From Ruminococcus sp. (lineage in GTDB: Bacteria > Bacillota > Clostridia > Oscillospirales > Acutalibacteraceae), in assembly GCA_004556705.1 (NCBI GenBank), contig SFGA01000010.1:1-44483 (forward strand): 44,483 nt of DNA. The letters run 5' to 3'. Below the pieces are notes generated by a model that ran no database searches, was not told the origin of the DNA, and saw only the letters and a program-made list of their open reading frames with translations. The position numbers and the translations under genes were made by a program. Below, one piece after another: positions 8,104 through 16,713 of the stretch. Every line of letters starts with the position of its first letter. The stretch's first letter is position 1.

Positions 8104-8132
8104 TAGACAAATTCTTGTATTTGTTATAAAAT
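8104..8132 (+). promoter_or_regulatory. Promoter of the GH2 / WYL pair
   Basis: TAGACA (8104-8109), 17 bases, TAAAAT (8127-8132). Its -35 box directly abuts the -35 box of the divergent tRNA promoter, so the two probably compete for polymerase. Confidence 0.5.
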
Positions 8133-8156
8133 AAGCTTAATAAAGGAGGTTGTTAT

Positions 8157-9905
8157 ATGGATAGCTTATGGACTGAAAAGGTTGACAGAAAATTACCCTT
8201 GCCGGAGTATCCTCGCCCTCAATTTGAACGCTCTTGTTGGCAAAATCTCAACGGAAAATATGATTATTATATTTCTTCAAGAGGGGAAAAGTGGATTTCT
8301 GATTTTTCGGGCAAAATAACCGTTCCCTTTGCGGTTGAAAGTATGCTTTCGGGGGTTGAAAAGCCTCTTAAACCGAGTGACAGACTGTGGTATCAAAGAA
8401 CGTTTATACTTTCCGACGCATTAAAGGGCAAAAATATACTTCTTCATTTTGAAGCGGTAGATTGGCAATGCAAGGTCTATATCAATAAGCAGCTCGTGGG
8501 CACTCATACGGGCGGTTATTGCGGTTTTTCGTTTGATATAACTCAATATCTCCTTGACGGGGAAAATACACTTACCGTTTGCGTATACGACCCCACGGAA
8601 TCGGGCTGGCAGCAGAGAGGCAAGCAGGATAATCATCCGCACGGCTTTTGGTATACGGCTACCTCGGGAATTTGGCAGACGGTTTGGCTTGAGGGCGTAA
8701 ATGAGTGTCATATTGAAAAAATTAAGACAACTCCCGATATTGACAGGGGAATTGTAAATATTAAAGCAAATGTCTCAAACGACGAAATAACAACGCTTTC
8801 CTTAACGGTGTTTGATGGCGGCGAAGAAATTATTTGTAAGGATATTTCACTTGACGAGGATGTTGAAATTCCGGGATTTAAGCTGTGGTCGCCCGAAGAA
8901 CCTAATCTTTACTATTTTACGCTTGAAATTAAAAAAGACGGTAAAATTCTTGACAGCGTTAAGAGTTATTTTGGTATGAGAAAATATAGCTTTGGTACGG
9001 ATAAATTCGGCATTTTAAGGTTGTTTCTCAATAACGAGCCGTATTTTCAGCGTGGACTTCTCGATCAGGGCTATTGGCCCGACGGAGGTCTGACTCCGCC
9101 CTGTGATGAGGCAATGATATTTGATATTAAAGAAATGAAGCGTCTCGGATTTAATATGCTTCGAAAGCACATAAAAATTGAGCCGATGCGTTGGTATTAT
9201 CATTGCGACAGGCTTGGAATGATCGTTTGGCAGGATATGATGAGCGGCGGCGCATACATAGGCGATTTATATGCCGGTGTGTTGCCTAATCTCGGAATAA
9301 AGGTCAAGGACGACAATTACAAAATATTCAACAGAGAAGAGAAAAAAGCAAGAGATGATTTTAAGCGTGAGCTTGCTGAAATGATAGAACAGCTTTACAA
9401 TGTCGTTTCAATTTACTGCTGGGTTCCGTTTAACGAGGGCTGGGGACAGTTTGACGCTCTTAAAATATGCAATTATGTAAAATCTCTTGATCCTACAAGG
9501 CTTGTTGATCACGCAAGCGGCTGGTACGATCAGGGAGGCGGCGATATTCAGAGTATGCACAAGTATGTTTTGCCCGTCAAAATGCCGAAGCTTGACAAAA
9601 AACGTGCGTTTGTAATTACAGAGTTCGGCGGATATCAAAACAGGGTTGATAAGCACACGTGGTCTGAAAATAAGACCTTTGGCTTATACCTTAAATTCAA
9701 GAATAAGAGCACACTTACAAATGCATATAAAAAGCTTTATGAAAAGCAGATAATACCGCTTATCGATAAGGGCCTTTGCGGAACGATTTACACACAGGTA
9801 TCAGATGTCGAGAATGAATATAACGGCATCTACACCTATGACCGCAAGGTGCTTAAAATCGAAGAGGATGTTATCAAAGAAATTAACAATTCACTCAAGT
9901 ATTAA
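8157..9905 (+). CDS. Glycoside hydrolase family 2 enzyme (beta-galactosidase/beta-glucuronidase type)
   Basis: A 582-residue family 2 glycosidase without signal peptide, so intracellular. Order: N-terminal jelly-roll sugar-binding domain (about 20-185), Ig-like domain (about 190-275), and a TIM barrel to the C-terminus. The acid/base is Glu427 in PFNEGWGQ and the nucleophile Glu489 in ITEFGG, so both catalytic carboxylates are present. It lacks the extra C-terminal domains of LacZ, matching the short GH2 forms of gut clostridia. Substrate cannot be set from sequence; beta-galactosides, glucuronides or other beta-glycosides are possible. GGAGG precedes the ATG. A WYL regulator follows after 11 bases, suggesting local control. 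Confidence 0.9.
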   Translation: MDSLWTEKVDRKLPLPEYPRPQFERSCWQNLNGKYDYYISSRGEKWISDFSGKITVPFAVESMLSGVEKPLKPSDRLWYQRTFILSDALKGKNILLHFEAVDWQCKVYINKQLVGTHTGGYCGFSFDITQYLLDGENTLTVCVYDPTESGWQQRGKQDNHPHGFWYTATSGIWQTVWLEGVNECHIEKIKTTPDIDRGIVNIKANVSNDEITTLSLTVFDGGEEIICKDISLDEDVEIPGFKLWSPEEPNLYYFTLEIKKDGKILDSVKSYFGMRKYSFGTDKFGILRLFLNNEPYFQRGLLDQGYWPDGGLTPPCDEAMIFDIKEMKRLGFNMLRKHIKIEPMRWYYHCDRLGMIVWQDMMSGGAYIGDLYAGVLPNLGIKVKDDNYKIFNREEKKARDDFKRELAEMIEQLYNVVSIYCWVPFNEGWGQFDALKICNYVKSLDPTRLVDHASGWYDQGGGDIQSMHKYVLPVKMPKLDKKRAFVITEFGGYQNRVDKHTWSENKTFGLYLKFKNKSTLTNAYKKLYEKQIIPLIDKGLCGTIYTQVSDVENEYNGIYTYDRKVLKIEEDVIKEINNSLKY

Positions 9906-9916
9906 GGAAAATTACT

Positions 9917-10924
9917 ATGGCTAACAAATATAATCAGAAAATCAAGATACTTTATATCCTGAAAAATCTTATGAGGAACAGTGATGAAAATAATCCTCTT
10001 GATACTGAAAGTATTATTTTAGACCTTAAAAATCACGGAATTGAAGCCGAAAGAAAATCTGTTTATAAGGATATTTCTGTTTTGCAGGAATTTGGGTATG
10101 ATATTATCAAGACACGCACACCGAAATCAGGCTATTTTATTGCCGACAGAGAATTTGAGGTAGCGGAAATCAGACTTCTTTGCGACGCCATACAGGCGGC
10201 TAATTTCATTACGCAAAAGAAAACAAAGCAGCTGCTCTCAAAAATTTATTCTCTTGTCAGCACCTCGCAGGCCGAGAAAATCAAAGATCAGGTTTATGTA
10301 GATAACCGACCTAAATGCACAAATGAAAATATTTATTACACGATTGATAAGCTTCACACGGCAATACAGGATAACAGACAGGTTCAAATTGAGTATCGCA
10401 AGCGAAAAATCACAGCTTCAAACGAAACCCAATATGAAACAAAGACGCATTTTGTAAGTCCTTATGCACTTATTTGGGCAAATGACCATTACTATCTTGT
10501 CGGCAATAATCGTAACTATTCAAACATTATGACTACGAGAGTAGACAGAATAAAATCTGTTGAGATACTTACGGATTCGCCACGCAGGAGTTTTTCGGAT
10601 GTGTCTGAATACAAGGAATATTTTGATTCGGCTGACTATGCAAAAAAACATTTTAGTATGTTTTCAGGCGACCCCGAATCAATAGAACTTATATGCTCAA
10701 ATGATCTGATTGATGATATTATTGACACCTTTGGAGATGGTGTTTCAATTATGAAGCATGGTGACGAAAGATTCAAAATAATTATCAATGCCGCAGTCAG
10801 CGAAGGTCTTGTGTCGTGGATAATTCAATATGGCAATAAAATTGAAGTTAAAAAGCCGGATACCCTCAAAAAAATGATTTTGAACAGGGTGGACGAAATA
10901 AAAAATGTATACCGTATTTTATAA
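9917..10924 (+). CDS. WYL-domain transcriptional regulator (YafY/DeoR-like)
   Basis: A 335-residue regulator. The N-terminal winged helix-turn-helix (about 5-75) contains IKILYILKNLM and the recognition-helix region ERKSVYKDISVLQEFGYDI, typical of the YafY/DeoR type. The WYL ligand-sensing domain follows (about 140-220), with the usual ALIWANDHYYLVG segment, then a C-terminal WCX-like extension. It is co-transcribed with the upstream GH2 gene (AAGGA before the ATG, 11-base gap). It probably senses a small ligand and controls that gene; direction and ligand are unknown. No transposon or defence genes are nearby, although WYL proteins often occur with those. Confidence 0.88.
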   Translation: MANKYNQKIKILYILKNLMRNSDENNPLDTESIILDLKNHGIEAERKSVYKDISVLQEFGYDIIKTRTPKSGYFIADREFEVAEIRLLCDAIQAANFITQKKTKQLLSKIYSLVSTSQAEKIKDQVYVDNRPKCTNENIYYTIDKLHTAIQDNRQVQIEYRKRKITASNETQYETKTHFVSPYALIWANDHYYLVGNNRNYSNIMTTRVDRIKSVEILTDSPRRSFSDVSEYKEYFDSADYAKKHFSMFSGDPESIELICSNDLIDDIIDTFGDGVSIMKHGDERFKIIINAAVSEGLVSWIIQYGNKIEVKKPDTLKKMILNRVDEIKNVYRIL

Positions 10925-10956
10925 TCTATGATTTTCAAAAAATTAAGATTGAGGAC

Positions 10957-10985
10957 TTGAAATATTTACAAAATTATTATAAAAT
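10957..10985 (+). promoter_or_regulatory. Promoter of the pgk-tpiA-gpmI operon
   Basis: TTGAAA (10957-10962), 17-base spacer, TAAAAT (10980-10985), about 40 bases before the pgk start. Confidence 0.65.
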
Positions 10986-11025
10986 ATAGCGTGAAAGAAT
11001 TTGAAATTTGAAAGGATGTAGTTCT

Positions 11026-12222
11026 ATGAGCAGTGCATTGAACAAAATGACTGTTGAAGATTTTGACGTTAAGGGCAAGAGAGTTCTTGTTCGTTGCGAC
11101 TTCAACGTAAAAATGGAAAACGGAGTTATTACAAGCGATAAGAGAATTGTTGCTTCGCTTCCCACAATCAAATATCTCATCAAAAACGGCGCAAAGGTTA
11201 TCCTTTGTTCACATCTCGGTCGTCCGAAGGGCGAGGTTAATCCCGAATTTTCAATGAAGCCTGTCGCTGAAAGACTTTCTGAACTTCTCGGACAGGAAGT
11301 AAAAATGGCTGACGATGTTGTCGGCGAAAGCGCACAGAAGCTTGCCGCTTCTCTTAAAGACGGCGAAGTTCTTCTTCTTGAAAATGTTCGTTTTGAACCC
11401 GGTGAGACAAAGAATGACCCTGAGCTTTCAAAGAAATTTGCAGCTCTTGCAGACCTCTATGTAAATGACGCTTTCGGTTCTGCTCACAGAGCACATTCTT
11501 CAACAACAGGTGTTGCTGATTATCTTCCTGCAGCTTGCGGTTACCTCATTCAGAAGGAAATTCAGTTTATCGGCGGCGCACTTGAAAATCCGAAGAGACC
11601 TCTCGTTGCTATTCTCGGCGGCGCAAAGGTATCGGATAAAATCGGCGTTATTACAAACCTTATTGACAAGTGCGACACACTTATCATAGGCGGCGGTATG
11701 GCTTATACGTTTATGAAGGCTCTCGGTCATCAGATCGGCAATTCACTTCTTGAGGCTGACAAGGTTGACCTTGCAAAGGAAATGATGGAAAAAGCTAAGG
11801 AAAAGGGCGTTAAGTTCCTTATTCCCGTTGACAACAAGGTTGGTAAGGAATATAAGCCCGATACAGAGGCTATGGTTGTTAATTCAGATGAAATTCCCGA
11901 CGGTTGGATGGGTCTTGATATCGGTCCTAAGACACAGGAAATTTTCGCTGATGCCGTTAAGGATGCAGGTACTGTAATTTGGAACGGACCTATGGGCGTT
12001 TCCGAGTGGGACAACTTCGCTTCCGGTACAATCGCAGTTGCAACGGCAATCGCTGACAGCAACGCTATCTCAATTATCGGCGGCGGCGACTCTGCTGCTG
12101 CTATTCAGAAGCTTGGCTTCGCTGATAAGATGTCTCACATCTCAACAGGCGGCGGTGCTTCTCTTGAGTATCTTGAGGGCAAAGAGCTTCCCGGTATCGC
12201 AGCTCTTAACGATAAGAAATAA
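11026..12222 (+). CDS. pgk: Phosphoglycerate kinase
   Basis: A 398-residue two-domain kinase making ATP and 3-phosphoglycerate from 1,3-bisphosphoglycerate and ADP. Hallmarks are VRCDFNVKM near the N-terminus, the HLGRPKGE substrate segment, LLENVRFEPGE, AFGSAHRAHSS, GGAKVSDKI, and the C-terminal GGGDSAAA nucleotide loop. Length is typical. The ATG at 11026 follows AAAGGA by about nine bases; an upstream in-frame TTG at 11008 would put the Shine-Dalgarno inside the gene. It is first in a glycolytic operon with tpiA and gpmI; gapdh and enolase are not in the window. Confidence 0.97.
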   Translation: MSSALNKMTVEDFDVKGKRVLVRCDFNVKMENGVITSDKRIVASLPTIKYLIKNGAKVILCSHLGRPKGEVNPEFSMKPVAERLSELLGQEVKMADDVVGESAQKLAASLKDGEVLLLENVRFEPGETKNDPELSKKFAALADLYVNDAFGSAHRAHSSTTGVADYLPAACGYLIQKEIQFIGGALENPKRPLVAILGGAKVSDKIGVITNLIDKCDTLIIGGGMAYTFMKALGHQIGNSLLEADKVDLAKEMMEKAKEKGVKFLIPVDNKVGKEYKPDTEAMVVNSDEIPDGWMGLDIGPKTQEIFADAVKDAGTVIWNGPMGVSEWDNFASGTIAVATAIADSNAISIIGGGDSAAAIQKLGFADKMSHISTGGGASLEYLEGKELPGIAALNDKK

Positions 12223-12228
12223 TTTATT

Positions 12229-12259
12229 ATTTGCAGGTAGGTTATTCTTACCTGCAAAT
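12229..12259 (+). other. Intercistronic hairpin between pgk and tpiA
   Basis: ATTTGCAGGTA (12229-12239) and TACCTGCAAAT (12249-12259) are perfectly complementary over 11 pairs, extended by one G-U. There is no uridine run, so an RNA stability or processing element is more likely than a terminator. Confidence 0.6.
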
Positions 12260-12283
12260 TTCAATGAATGGGAGAAAAATATT

Positions 12284-13051
12284 ATGAAAAAATCAGTAAG
12301 AAAAGCAGTTATCGCAGGTAACTGGAAAATGAACAAAACTCCGTCGGAGACAACGGCTCTTATCAATGAGATGAAGCCTCTTGTAGCAGATGCGGATTGT
12401 GACGTTGTTCTTTGTGTTCCCTATATCGACATTCCCGCAGCTGTTGAAGCAGCTAAAGGCTCAAACATTAAAATCGGTGCTGAAAACATTCACTTTAAGG
12501 CTTCGGGTGCATACACAGGCGAGATTTCAGCTGATATGCTTAAAGAAGCAGGCGTTGAATATGTAGTTGTAGGTCACTCGGAGAGAAGAACTTATTTCGG
12601 TGAAACAGATCAGACTGTTAATCTTCGCACACTCGCTGCTGTTAATGCAGGTTTTACAGCTATCGTTTGCGTTGGCGAGACTCTTGAGCAGAGAGAACTC
12701 GGCTACACCGAAACACTTCTTAAATATCAGACAAAGATGGCTCTTACAAACGTTAAGCCTGAGCAGCTCAAGAATGTTATCATAGCTTATGAGCCTGTAT
12801 GGGCAATCGGCACAGGCGTTACAGCTACTGCAGAGCAGGCTGACGAGGGTAACGGATATGTTCGTGCCGCTATCGCTGAAGCATACGGTGCTGATGCTGC
12901 TGAAGCAGTTACAGTTCAGTACGGCGGTTCAATGAATGCTAAAAATGCTGACGAGCTTCTTGAAAAGGTTAATGTTGACGGCGGTCTTATCGGCGGTGCT
13001 TCACTTAAAGCCGAGGATTTCTCAATCATCGTTAAAGCAGCTTCCAAATAA
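12284..13051 (+). CDS. tpiA: Triosephosphate isomerase
   Basis: A 255-residue TIM-barrel enzyme interconverting dihydroxyacetone phosphate and glyceraldehyde 3-phosphate. The catalytic residues are all present: Lys15 in NWKMN, His98 in VVGHSERR, and Glu170 in AYEPVWAIGTG; the phosphate-gripping YGGSM lies near the end. The ATG at 12284 has GGGAGA upstream and gives the family's normal length and first residues (MKKSVRKAVIAGNWKMN). The open frame continues far upstream inside pgk, but that part is out-of-frame shadow. Confidence 0.97.
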   Translation: MKKSVRKAVIAGNWKMNKTPSETTALINEMKPLVADADCDVVLCVPYIDIPAAVEAAKGSNIKIGAENIHFKASGAYTGEISADMLKEAGVEYVVVGHSERRTYFGETDQTVNLRTLAAVNAGFTAIVCVGETLEQRELGYTETLLKYQTKMALTNVKPEQLKNVIIAYEPVWAIGTGVTATAEQADEGNGYVRAAIAEAYGADAAEAVTVQYGGSMNAKNADELLEKVNVDGGLIGGASLKAEDFSIIVKAASK

Positions 13052-13069
13052 TCGAGTGAAGGTGAGAAT

Positions 13070-14611
13070 ATGAAAAGACCTGTTGTTTTATGTATAATGG
13101 ACGGCTTTGGCAATAACCCGTCCGAGTACGGCAATGCTATCAAGGCGGCAAAAACGCCTAATCTTGATAAGCTTATGGCTGAATATCCCATGACTTATAT
13201 CGGTGCTTCCGGAATGGATGTCGGTCTTCCCGACGGACAAATGGGTAACTCCGAGGTAGGTCATACAAATATCGGCGCAGGCAGAGTTGTTTATCAAGAG
13301 CTTACAAGAATTACAAAGTCAATTCAGGACGGCGATTTCTTTGAGAATGAAGCACTTGTCGGTGCGATTGAAAACTGCAAAAAGAACGGCACAGCTCTCC
13401 ATTTAATCGGATTGCTTTCAGACGGCGGCGTTCACAGCCATAACACCCATCTTTACGGACTTTTGAAGCTCGCAAAGGACAATGGACTTGAAAAGGTTTA
13501 CGTTCACGCACTTCTTGACGGTCGTGATGTTCCTCCGGCTTCGGGCGTTGAATACATTGAAGAGCTCGAAGCAAAGATGAAGGAAATCGGTGTTGGCGAA
13601 ATCGCAACTGTAATGGGCAGATTTTATGCTATGGACCGTGACAATATGTGGGATAGAGTCGGTATGGCTTATAACGCAATGGTTAACGGCGAGGGAATAA
13701 AGACAGATGATGCTGTTGAGGCTGTTAAAAAGTCATATGAGACTATCGACGGCGACGGTAAGCATCTTACAGACGAGTTTGTCATGCCGACTGTTTGCTC
13801 AAAAGGCGAAAGCATCAGCGAGAATGACTCTGTAATTTTCTTTAATTTCCGTCCCGACAGAGCAAGAGAAATTACAAGAACATTTGTAGACCCCGACTTC
13901 AAGGGCTTTGAAAGAAAAGCATTCTTCCCGCTTTACTATGTATGTATGACACAGTATGATGCAGAAATGCCTAACGTACATGTTGCATTTAAGCCGGAGA
14001 CTCTTGTCAACACAATGGGCGAGGTTATTTCAAAGCACGGCTTAAAGCAGTTGAGAATTGCAGAAACGCAGAAATACGCTCATGTTACGTTCTTCTTTAA
14101 CGGCGGCGAGGAAAAGGTTTATCCCGGTGAGGACAGAGTTCTTATTGACTCTCCGAAGATTTCAACCTTTGACCTCAAGCCTGAAATGAGTGCTTATGAG
14201 GTTTGCGACGCAGCTTGTGAAAGAGTTTTGAGTGACAAGTATGACGTTGTTATTCTTAACTATGCTAACTGCGATATGGTTGGACATACAGGCGTGTTTG
14301 ATGCGGCTGTTAAGGCTGTTGAGACCGTTGACGAGTGCGTCGGCAAGCTTGCTGATGCTACACTTAAAATGAACGGTGTAATTCTTATCACAGCTGACCA
14401 CGGTAATGCTGACAAAATGTATGAGGCTGACGGTTCGCCGTTTACAGCTCATACAACAAATCCCGTTCCGCTTATTGTTGCAGGCTACGGCACTGACTTC
14501 AAACTCAAAGAAAAGGGTGGCAGGCTCTGCGACCTTTCTCCGACAATGCTCGATATTATGGGCATTGAGAAGCCGAAGGAAATGACGGGCGAATCACTTA
14601 TCGAAAGATAA
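13070..14611 (+). CDS. gpmI: 2,3-bisphosphoglycerate-independent phosphoglycerate mutase
   Basis: A 513-residue, manganese-dependent member of the alkaline-phosphatase superfamily converting 3- to 2-phosphoglycerate. Asp11 (IMDGFG) and the phosphorylated Ser61 (GQMGNSEVGH) are the metal and catalytic residues; HSHNTHLYGL, HALLDGRDVPP, RFYAMDRD, and the C-terminal TADHGNAD and HTTNPVP supply further metal ligands. Length fits. In Bacillus this enzyme is linked to pH-dependent storage of 3-phosphoglycerate in spores, which would suit this spore-former, though that is known of the family only. AAGGTGAG precedes the start; a strong terminator follows. Confidence 0.97.
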   Translation: MKRPVVLCIMDGFGNNPSEYGNAIKAAKTPNLDKLMAEYPMTYIGASGMDVGLPDGQMGNSEVGHTNIGAGRVVYQELTRITKSIQDGDFFENEALVGAIENCKKNGTALHLIGLLSDGGVHSHNTHLYGLLKLAKDNGLEKVYVHALLDGRDVPPASGVEYIEELEAKMKEIGVGEIATVMGRFYAMDRDNMWDRVGMAYNAMVNGEGIKTDDAVEAVKKSYETIDGDGKHLTDEFVMPTVCSKGESISENDSVIFFNFRPDRAREITRTFVDPDFKGFERKAFFPLYYVCMTQYDAEMPNVHVAFKPETLVNTMGEVISKHGLKQLRIAETQKYAHVTFFFNGGEEKVYPGEDRVLIDSPKISTFDLKPEMSAYEVCDAACERVLSDKYDVVILNYANCDMVGHTGVFDAAVKAVETVDECVGKLADATLKMNGVILITADHGNADKMYEADGSPFTAHTTNPVPLIVAGYGTDFKLKEKGGRLCDLSPTMLDIMGIEKPKEMTGESLIER

Positions 14612-14626
14612 TTAACGCTTAATTTT

Positions 14627-14663
14627 AACGCAGTACATTCTTGTTGAGTGTACTGCGTTTTTT
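14627..14663 (+). terminator. Terminator of the pgk-tpiA-gpmI operon
   Basis: AACGCAGTACA (14627-14637) pairs perfectly with TGTACTGCGTT (14649-14659), followed by TTTT. Confidence 0.9.
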
Positions 14664-14673
14664 CTGTCAAATG

Positions 14674-14702
14674 TTGACGGTTTTGACAAATTATGTTATA
14701 AT
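14674..14702 (+). promoter_or_regulatory. Promoter of the AbrB-like regulator
   Basis: TTGACG (14674-14679), 17 bases, TATAAT (14697-14702) with TG at 14694-14695 (extended -10). A second TTGACA at 14683 is too close to the -10 to be used with it. Confidence 0.7.
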
Positions 14703-14726
14703 CACTCTTGATTTGGCGGTGATATT

Positions 14727-14975
14727 ATGAAATCGACAGGAATTGTCAGAAGTATTGACAAAATGGGTAGAATTGTGCTTCCTATGGAAACAAGAAAGCT
14801 CCTTTCTCTTACCGAGGAGGGATCGGCGGTTGAGATTTATACCGATAACGATATGGTTATTTTGAAAAAATATACGCCTGCTTGTCTTTTTTGCAACAGT
14901 GCTGATGACCTTATAGAGTATCACGGCGTAAGGATATGCCAAAACTGTGTTAAAGAAATGGAAAATCTTTTATAA
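14727..14975 (+). CDS. AbrB-family DNA-binding regulator with a C-terminal zinc-ribbon
   Basis: An 82-residue transition-state-type regulator. Residues 1-50 are a swapped-hairpin AbrB/SpoVT DNA-binding domain (GIVRSIDKMGRIVLP). Residues 53-77 contain two CxxC pairs (CLFC and CQNC), likely binding one zinc. Clostridial AbrB-like proteins with this tail are known, but their targets are usually uncharacterised. It probably dimerises through the N-terminus and represses genes of growth-phase transition. A weak GGCGGTGAT ribosome binding site lies upstream. A DUF188 gene follows after 14 bases. Confidence 0.85.
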   Translation: MKSTGIVRSIDKMGRIVLPMETRKLLSLTEEGSAVEIYTDNDMVILKKYTPACLFCNSADDLIEYHGVRICQNCVKEMENLL

Positions 14976-14989
14976 CAGAGGCAAATTTT

Positions 14990-15433
14990 ATGATTGTAAT
15001 TGATGCGGACGGTTGTCCGGTTGTGAATTTGACCCTTGATATAGCTCAAAGGTTTGGGGTTAAATGCTGTGTTGTTGCTGACACCTCACATAGCTTTGAT
15101 TTTGGCGATAAAGCCGAAATTATTACGGTTTCAAAGGGTGCTGACAGTGCTGATTTCAGAATTGTAAACCTTATCAAAAACGGTGATATTGTTATAACTC
15201 AGGATTATGGGCTTGCAGCTATGTGCCTTGCAAAAACAGATTACGTGTTAAATCAAAACGGCTTGATTTATTCACAGAATAATATTGATTCTCTTTTGGC
15301 TCAAAGGCATATTTCAAAGAAAATCAGACGGGCAGGGGGCAGAACAAAGGGTCCTGCCAAGCGTACCGCCGAGCAAGACGAAAAATTTTCAAAAGCACTT
15401 ATATCAATACTCAAAAAAAGGACTTTGGTTTAA
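14990..15433 (+). CDS. DUF188 / YaiI-YqxD (UPF0178) family protein
   Basis: A 147-residue soluble protein of the YaiI/YqxD family, PIN-domain-like. The invariant VIDADGCPVV opens the protein; GADSADFRIVNLIKNGDIVITQDYGLA and the basic tail AGGRTKGPAKRT are further family blocks. The conserved aspartates suggest a metal-dependent nuclease-like site, but no activity is established. The AGAGG ribosome site lies just before the ATG. The stop codon falls in the loop of a bidirectional terminator, so the gene ends immediately against the convergent lysine operon. Confidence 0.88.
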   Translation: MIVIDADGCPVVNLTLDIAQRFGVKCCVVADTSHSFDFGDKAEIITVSKGADSADFRIVNLIKNGDIVITQDYGLAAMCLAKTDYVLNQNGLIYSQNNIDSLLAQRHISKKIRRAGGRTKGPAKRTAEQDEKFSKALISILKKRTLV

Positions 15434-15452
15434 TCCAAAGTCCTTAATCTTT
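15413..15452. terminator. Bidirectional terminator between the DUF188 gene and the lysine operon
   Basis: AAGGACTTTGG (15418-15428) and CCAAAGTCCTT (15435-15445) pair perfectly; an A-run lies on the left and a T-rich tract on the right. The DUF188 stop codon lies at the loop. Confidence 0.85.
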
Positions 15453-15461
15453 TATATGTTC

Positions 15462-15926
15462 TTATTTGTTAAATTCACGTTCAAGACTTTCAATCGCAGG
15501 CTCGACAAAATGCTTGTCAACAAGCAGAGAAATGTCAACCTCCGAGGTTGTAATCATGCTGACCTCAACATTTGCTCTTGAAAGTGCATAAAACACCTTT
15601 ACCGCAACGCCGGGAGTGCCACGCATTTCCTCGCCAAACACCGAAATTTTACAGTTTCCGCTGCGTAAGGTCAATTTCATATCGGGATAAATATCACGCA
15701 ATTTGGCTGTAATTTCAAGCATTTTACCGACATCCTCATCCGAAACCGTGAAAGAAAGGTTTGGAGTGTGTGAATGAGGGGGCGTTTGTGAAATCATATC
15801 AACGTCAATATTGTTTTTTGAAATTTCCGTGAATATATCGGAGATTAAACCAATGTCGGCAGGAGAGTCCTGCAACGATACAAGAGTAACATCCTCCGTA
15901 ACTGAAATGCTTTGTATAATACTCAT
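15462..15926 (-). CDS. Free-standing tandem ACT-domain protein resembling the aspartokinase regulatory part
   Basis: A 154-residue protein made only of two ACT domains (about 8-78 and 88-150). Features such as VTLVSLQDSPADIGLISDIF, ISVFGEEMRGTPGVAVKVF and a C-terminal TSEVDISLLVD match the amino-acid-binding repeats at the end of aspartokinase. No kinase domain is attached. It is last in the lysine-riboswitch-controlled asd-dapA-dapB operon, so it could supply or sense lysine or threonine for aspartokinase or another enzyme of the pathway. That role is inferred. AAGGTG lies 5 bases before the ATG, and the gap to dapB is 9 bases. Confidence 0.8.
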   Translation of the reverse strand: MSIIQSISVTEDVTLVSLQDSPADIGLISDIFTEISKNNIDVDMISQTPPHSHTPNLSFTVSDEDVGKMLEITAKLRDIYPDMKLTLRSGNCKISVFGEEMRGTPGVAVKVFYALSRANVEVSMITTSEVDISLLVDKHFVEPAIESLEREFNK

Positions 15927-15935
15927 AAAAACACC

Positions 15936-16691
15936 TTATTTCTCATCAACCAACTGCTTCATAGAATACATGCCCGCAGGCTTGCCTTTAAGAAAAGCAG
16001 CTGCATTTACAGCGTCTACGGCAAAGAGATCCTTTGAGCGTGCGGAATGTGAAATTGTAATAATTTCATCAAGTCCCGCAAAAATAACCTCGTGCTCTCC
16101 GACGATTGTACCGCCTCTGATTGAATGAATCCCGATTTCGTTCGGGTCTCTTTTAGCACGCTTTGAATGTCTGTCGAATTCATAGGTCGGCTTGTTTGTT
16201 AAAGCGTCTGAAATGCTGTCAGCAAGCATAAGAGCCGTTCCCGACGGTGCGTCGATTTTTTGATTGTGATGAGCCTCGACAATTTCAATGTCAAACGAGC
16301 CTTCCAAAACTCTTGCGGCTTTAGCGGCAAGTTCTGAAATAAGATTTACGCCGATTGACATATTTGCCGAAAAGAACATCGGAACTTCCTTTGAAGTGTC
16401 CTCAATTTCCTTTTTCTGCTCATCGGAAAGTCCTGTTGTAGCAATAACAGCAGGCATTTTATTTTTCTTGCAGTATTCGAGCAACGATGCGAGAACAGAC
16501 GGATGCGAAAAGTCGATGATAACATCGGCATCAACATCAATCTCTGAAAACGAAGCAAAAATCGGGTAGGGGGCGTCGCATTTGTTTATGTCAACGCCTG
16601 CTACGATTTCACAGTTTTCCTTGTTCTCCACGCACTTTGTAATAACGTGTCCCATCTTTCCCGAACAACCGCTTAAAATGATTTTAACCAT
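15936..16691 (-). CDS. dapB: 4-hydroxy-tetrahydrodipicolinate reductase
   Basis: A 251-residue NAD(P)H-dependent reductase acting after DapA in lysine and diaminopimelate synthesis. It has the Rossmann loop GCSGKMGH at the start, the DFSHP and ATTGLS nucleotide-site segments, the catalytic motif EAHHNQKIDAPSGTA (catalytic His pair and Lys), and the C-terminal GEHEVIFAG and ISHSARS. Length is usual. Its product also feeds spore dipicolinate and peptidoglycan cross-linking. Third in the asd-dapA-dapB-ACT operon. Confidence 0.97.
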   Translation of the reverse strand: MVKIILSGCSGKMGHVITKCVENKENCEIVAGVDINKCDAPYPIFASFSEIDVDADVIIDFSHPSVLASLLEYCKKNKMPAVIATTGLSDEQKKEIEDTSKEVPMFFSANMSIGVNLISELAAKAARVLEGSFDIEIVEAHHNQKIDAPSGTALMLADSISDALTNKPTYEFDRHSKRAKRDPNEIGIHSIRGGTIVGEHEVIFAGLDEIITISHSARSKDLFAVDAVNAAAFLKGKPAGMYSMKQLVDEK

Positions 16692-16713
16692 TATTTACAC
16701 ATCCTTGAAAAAT

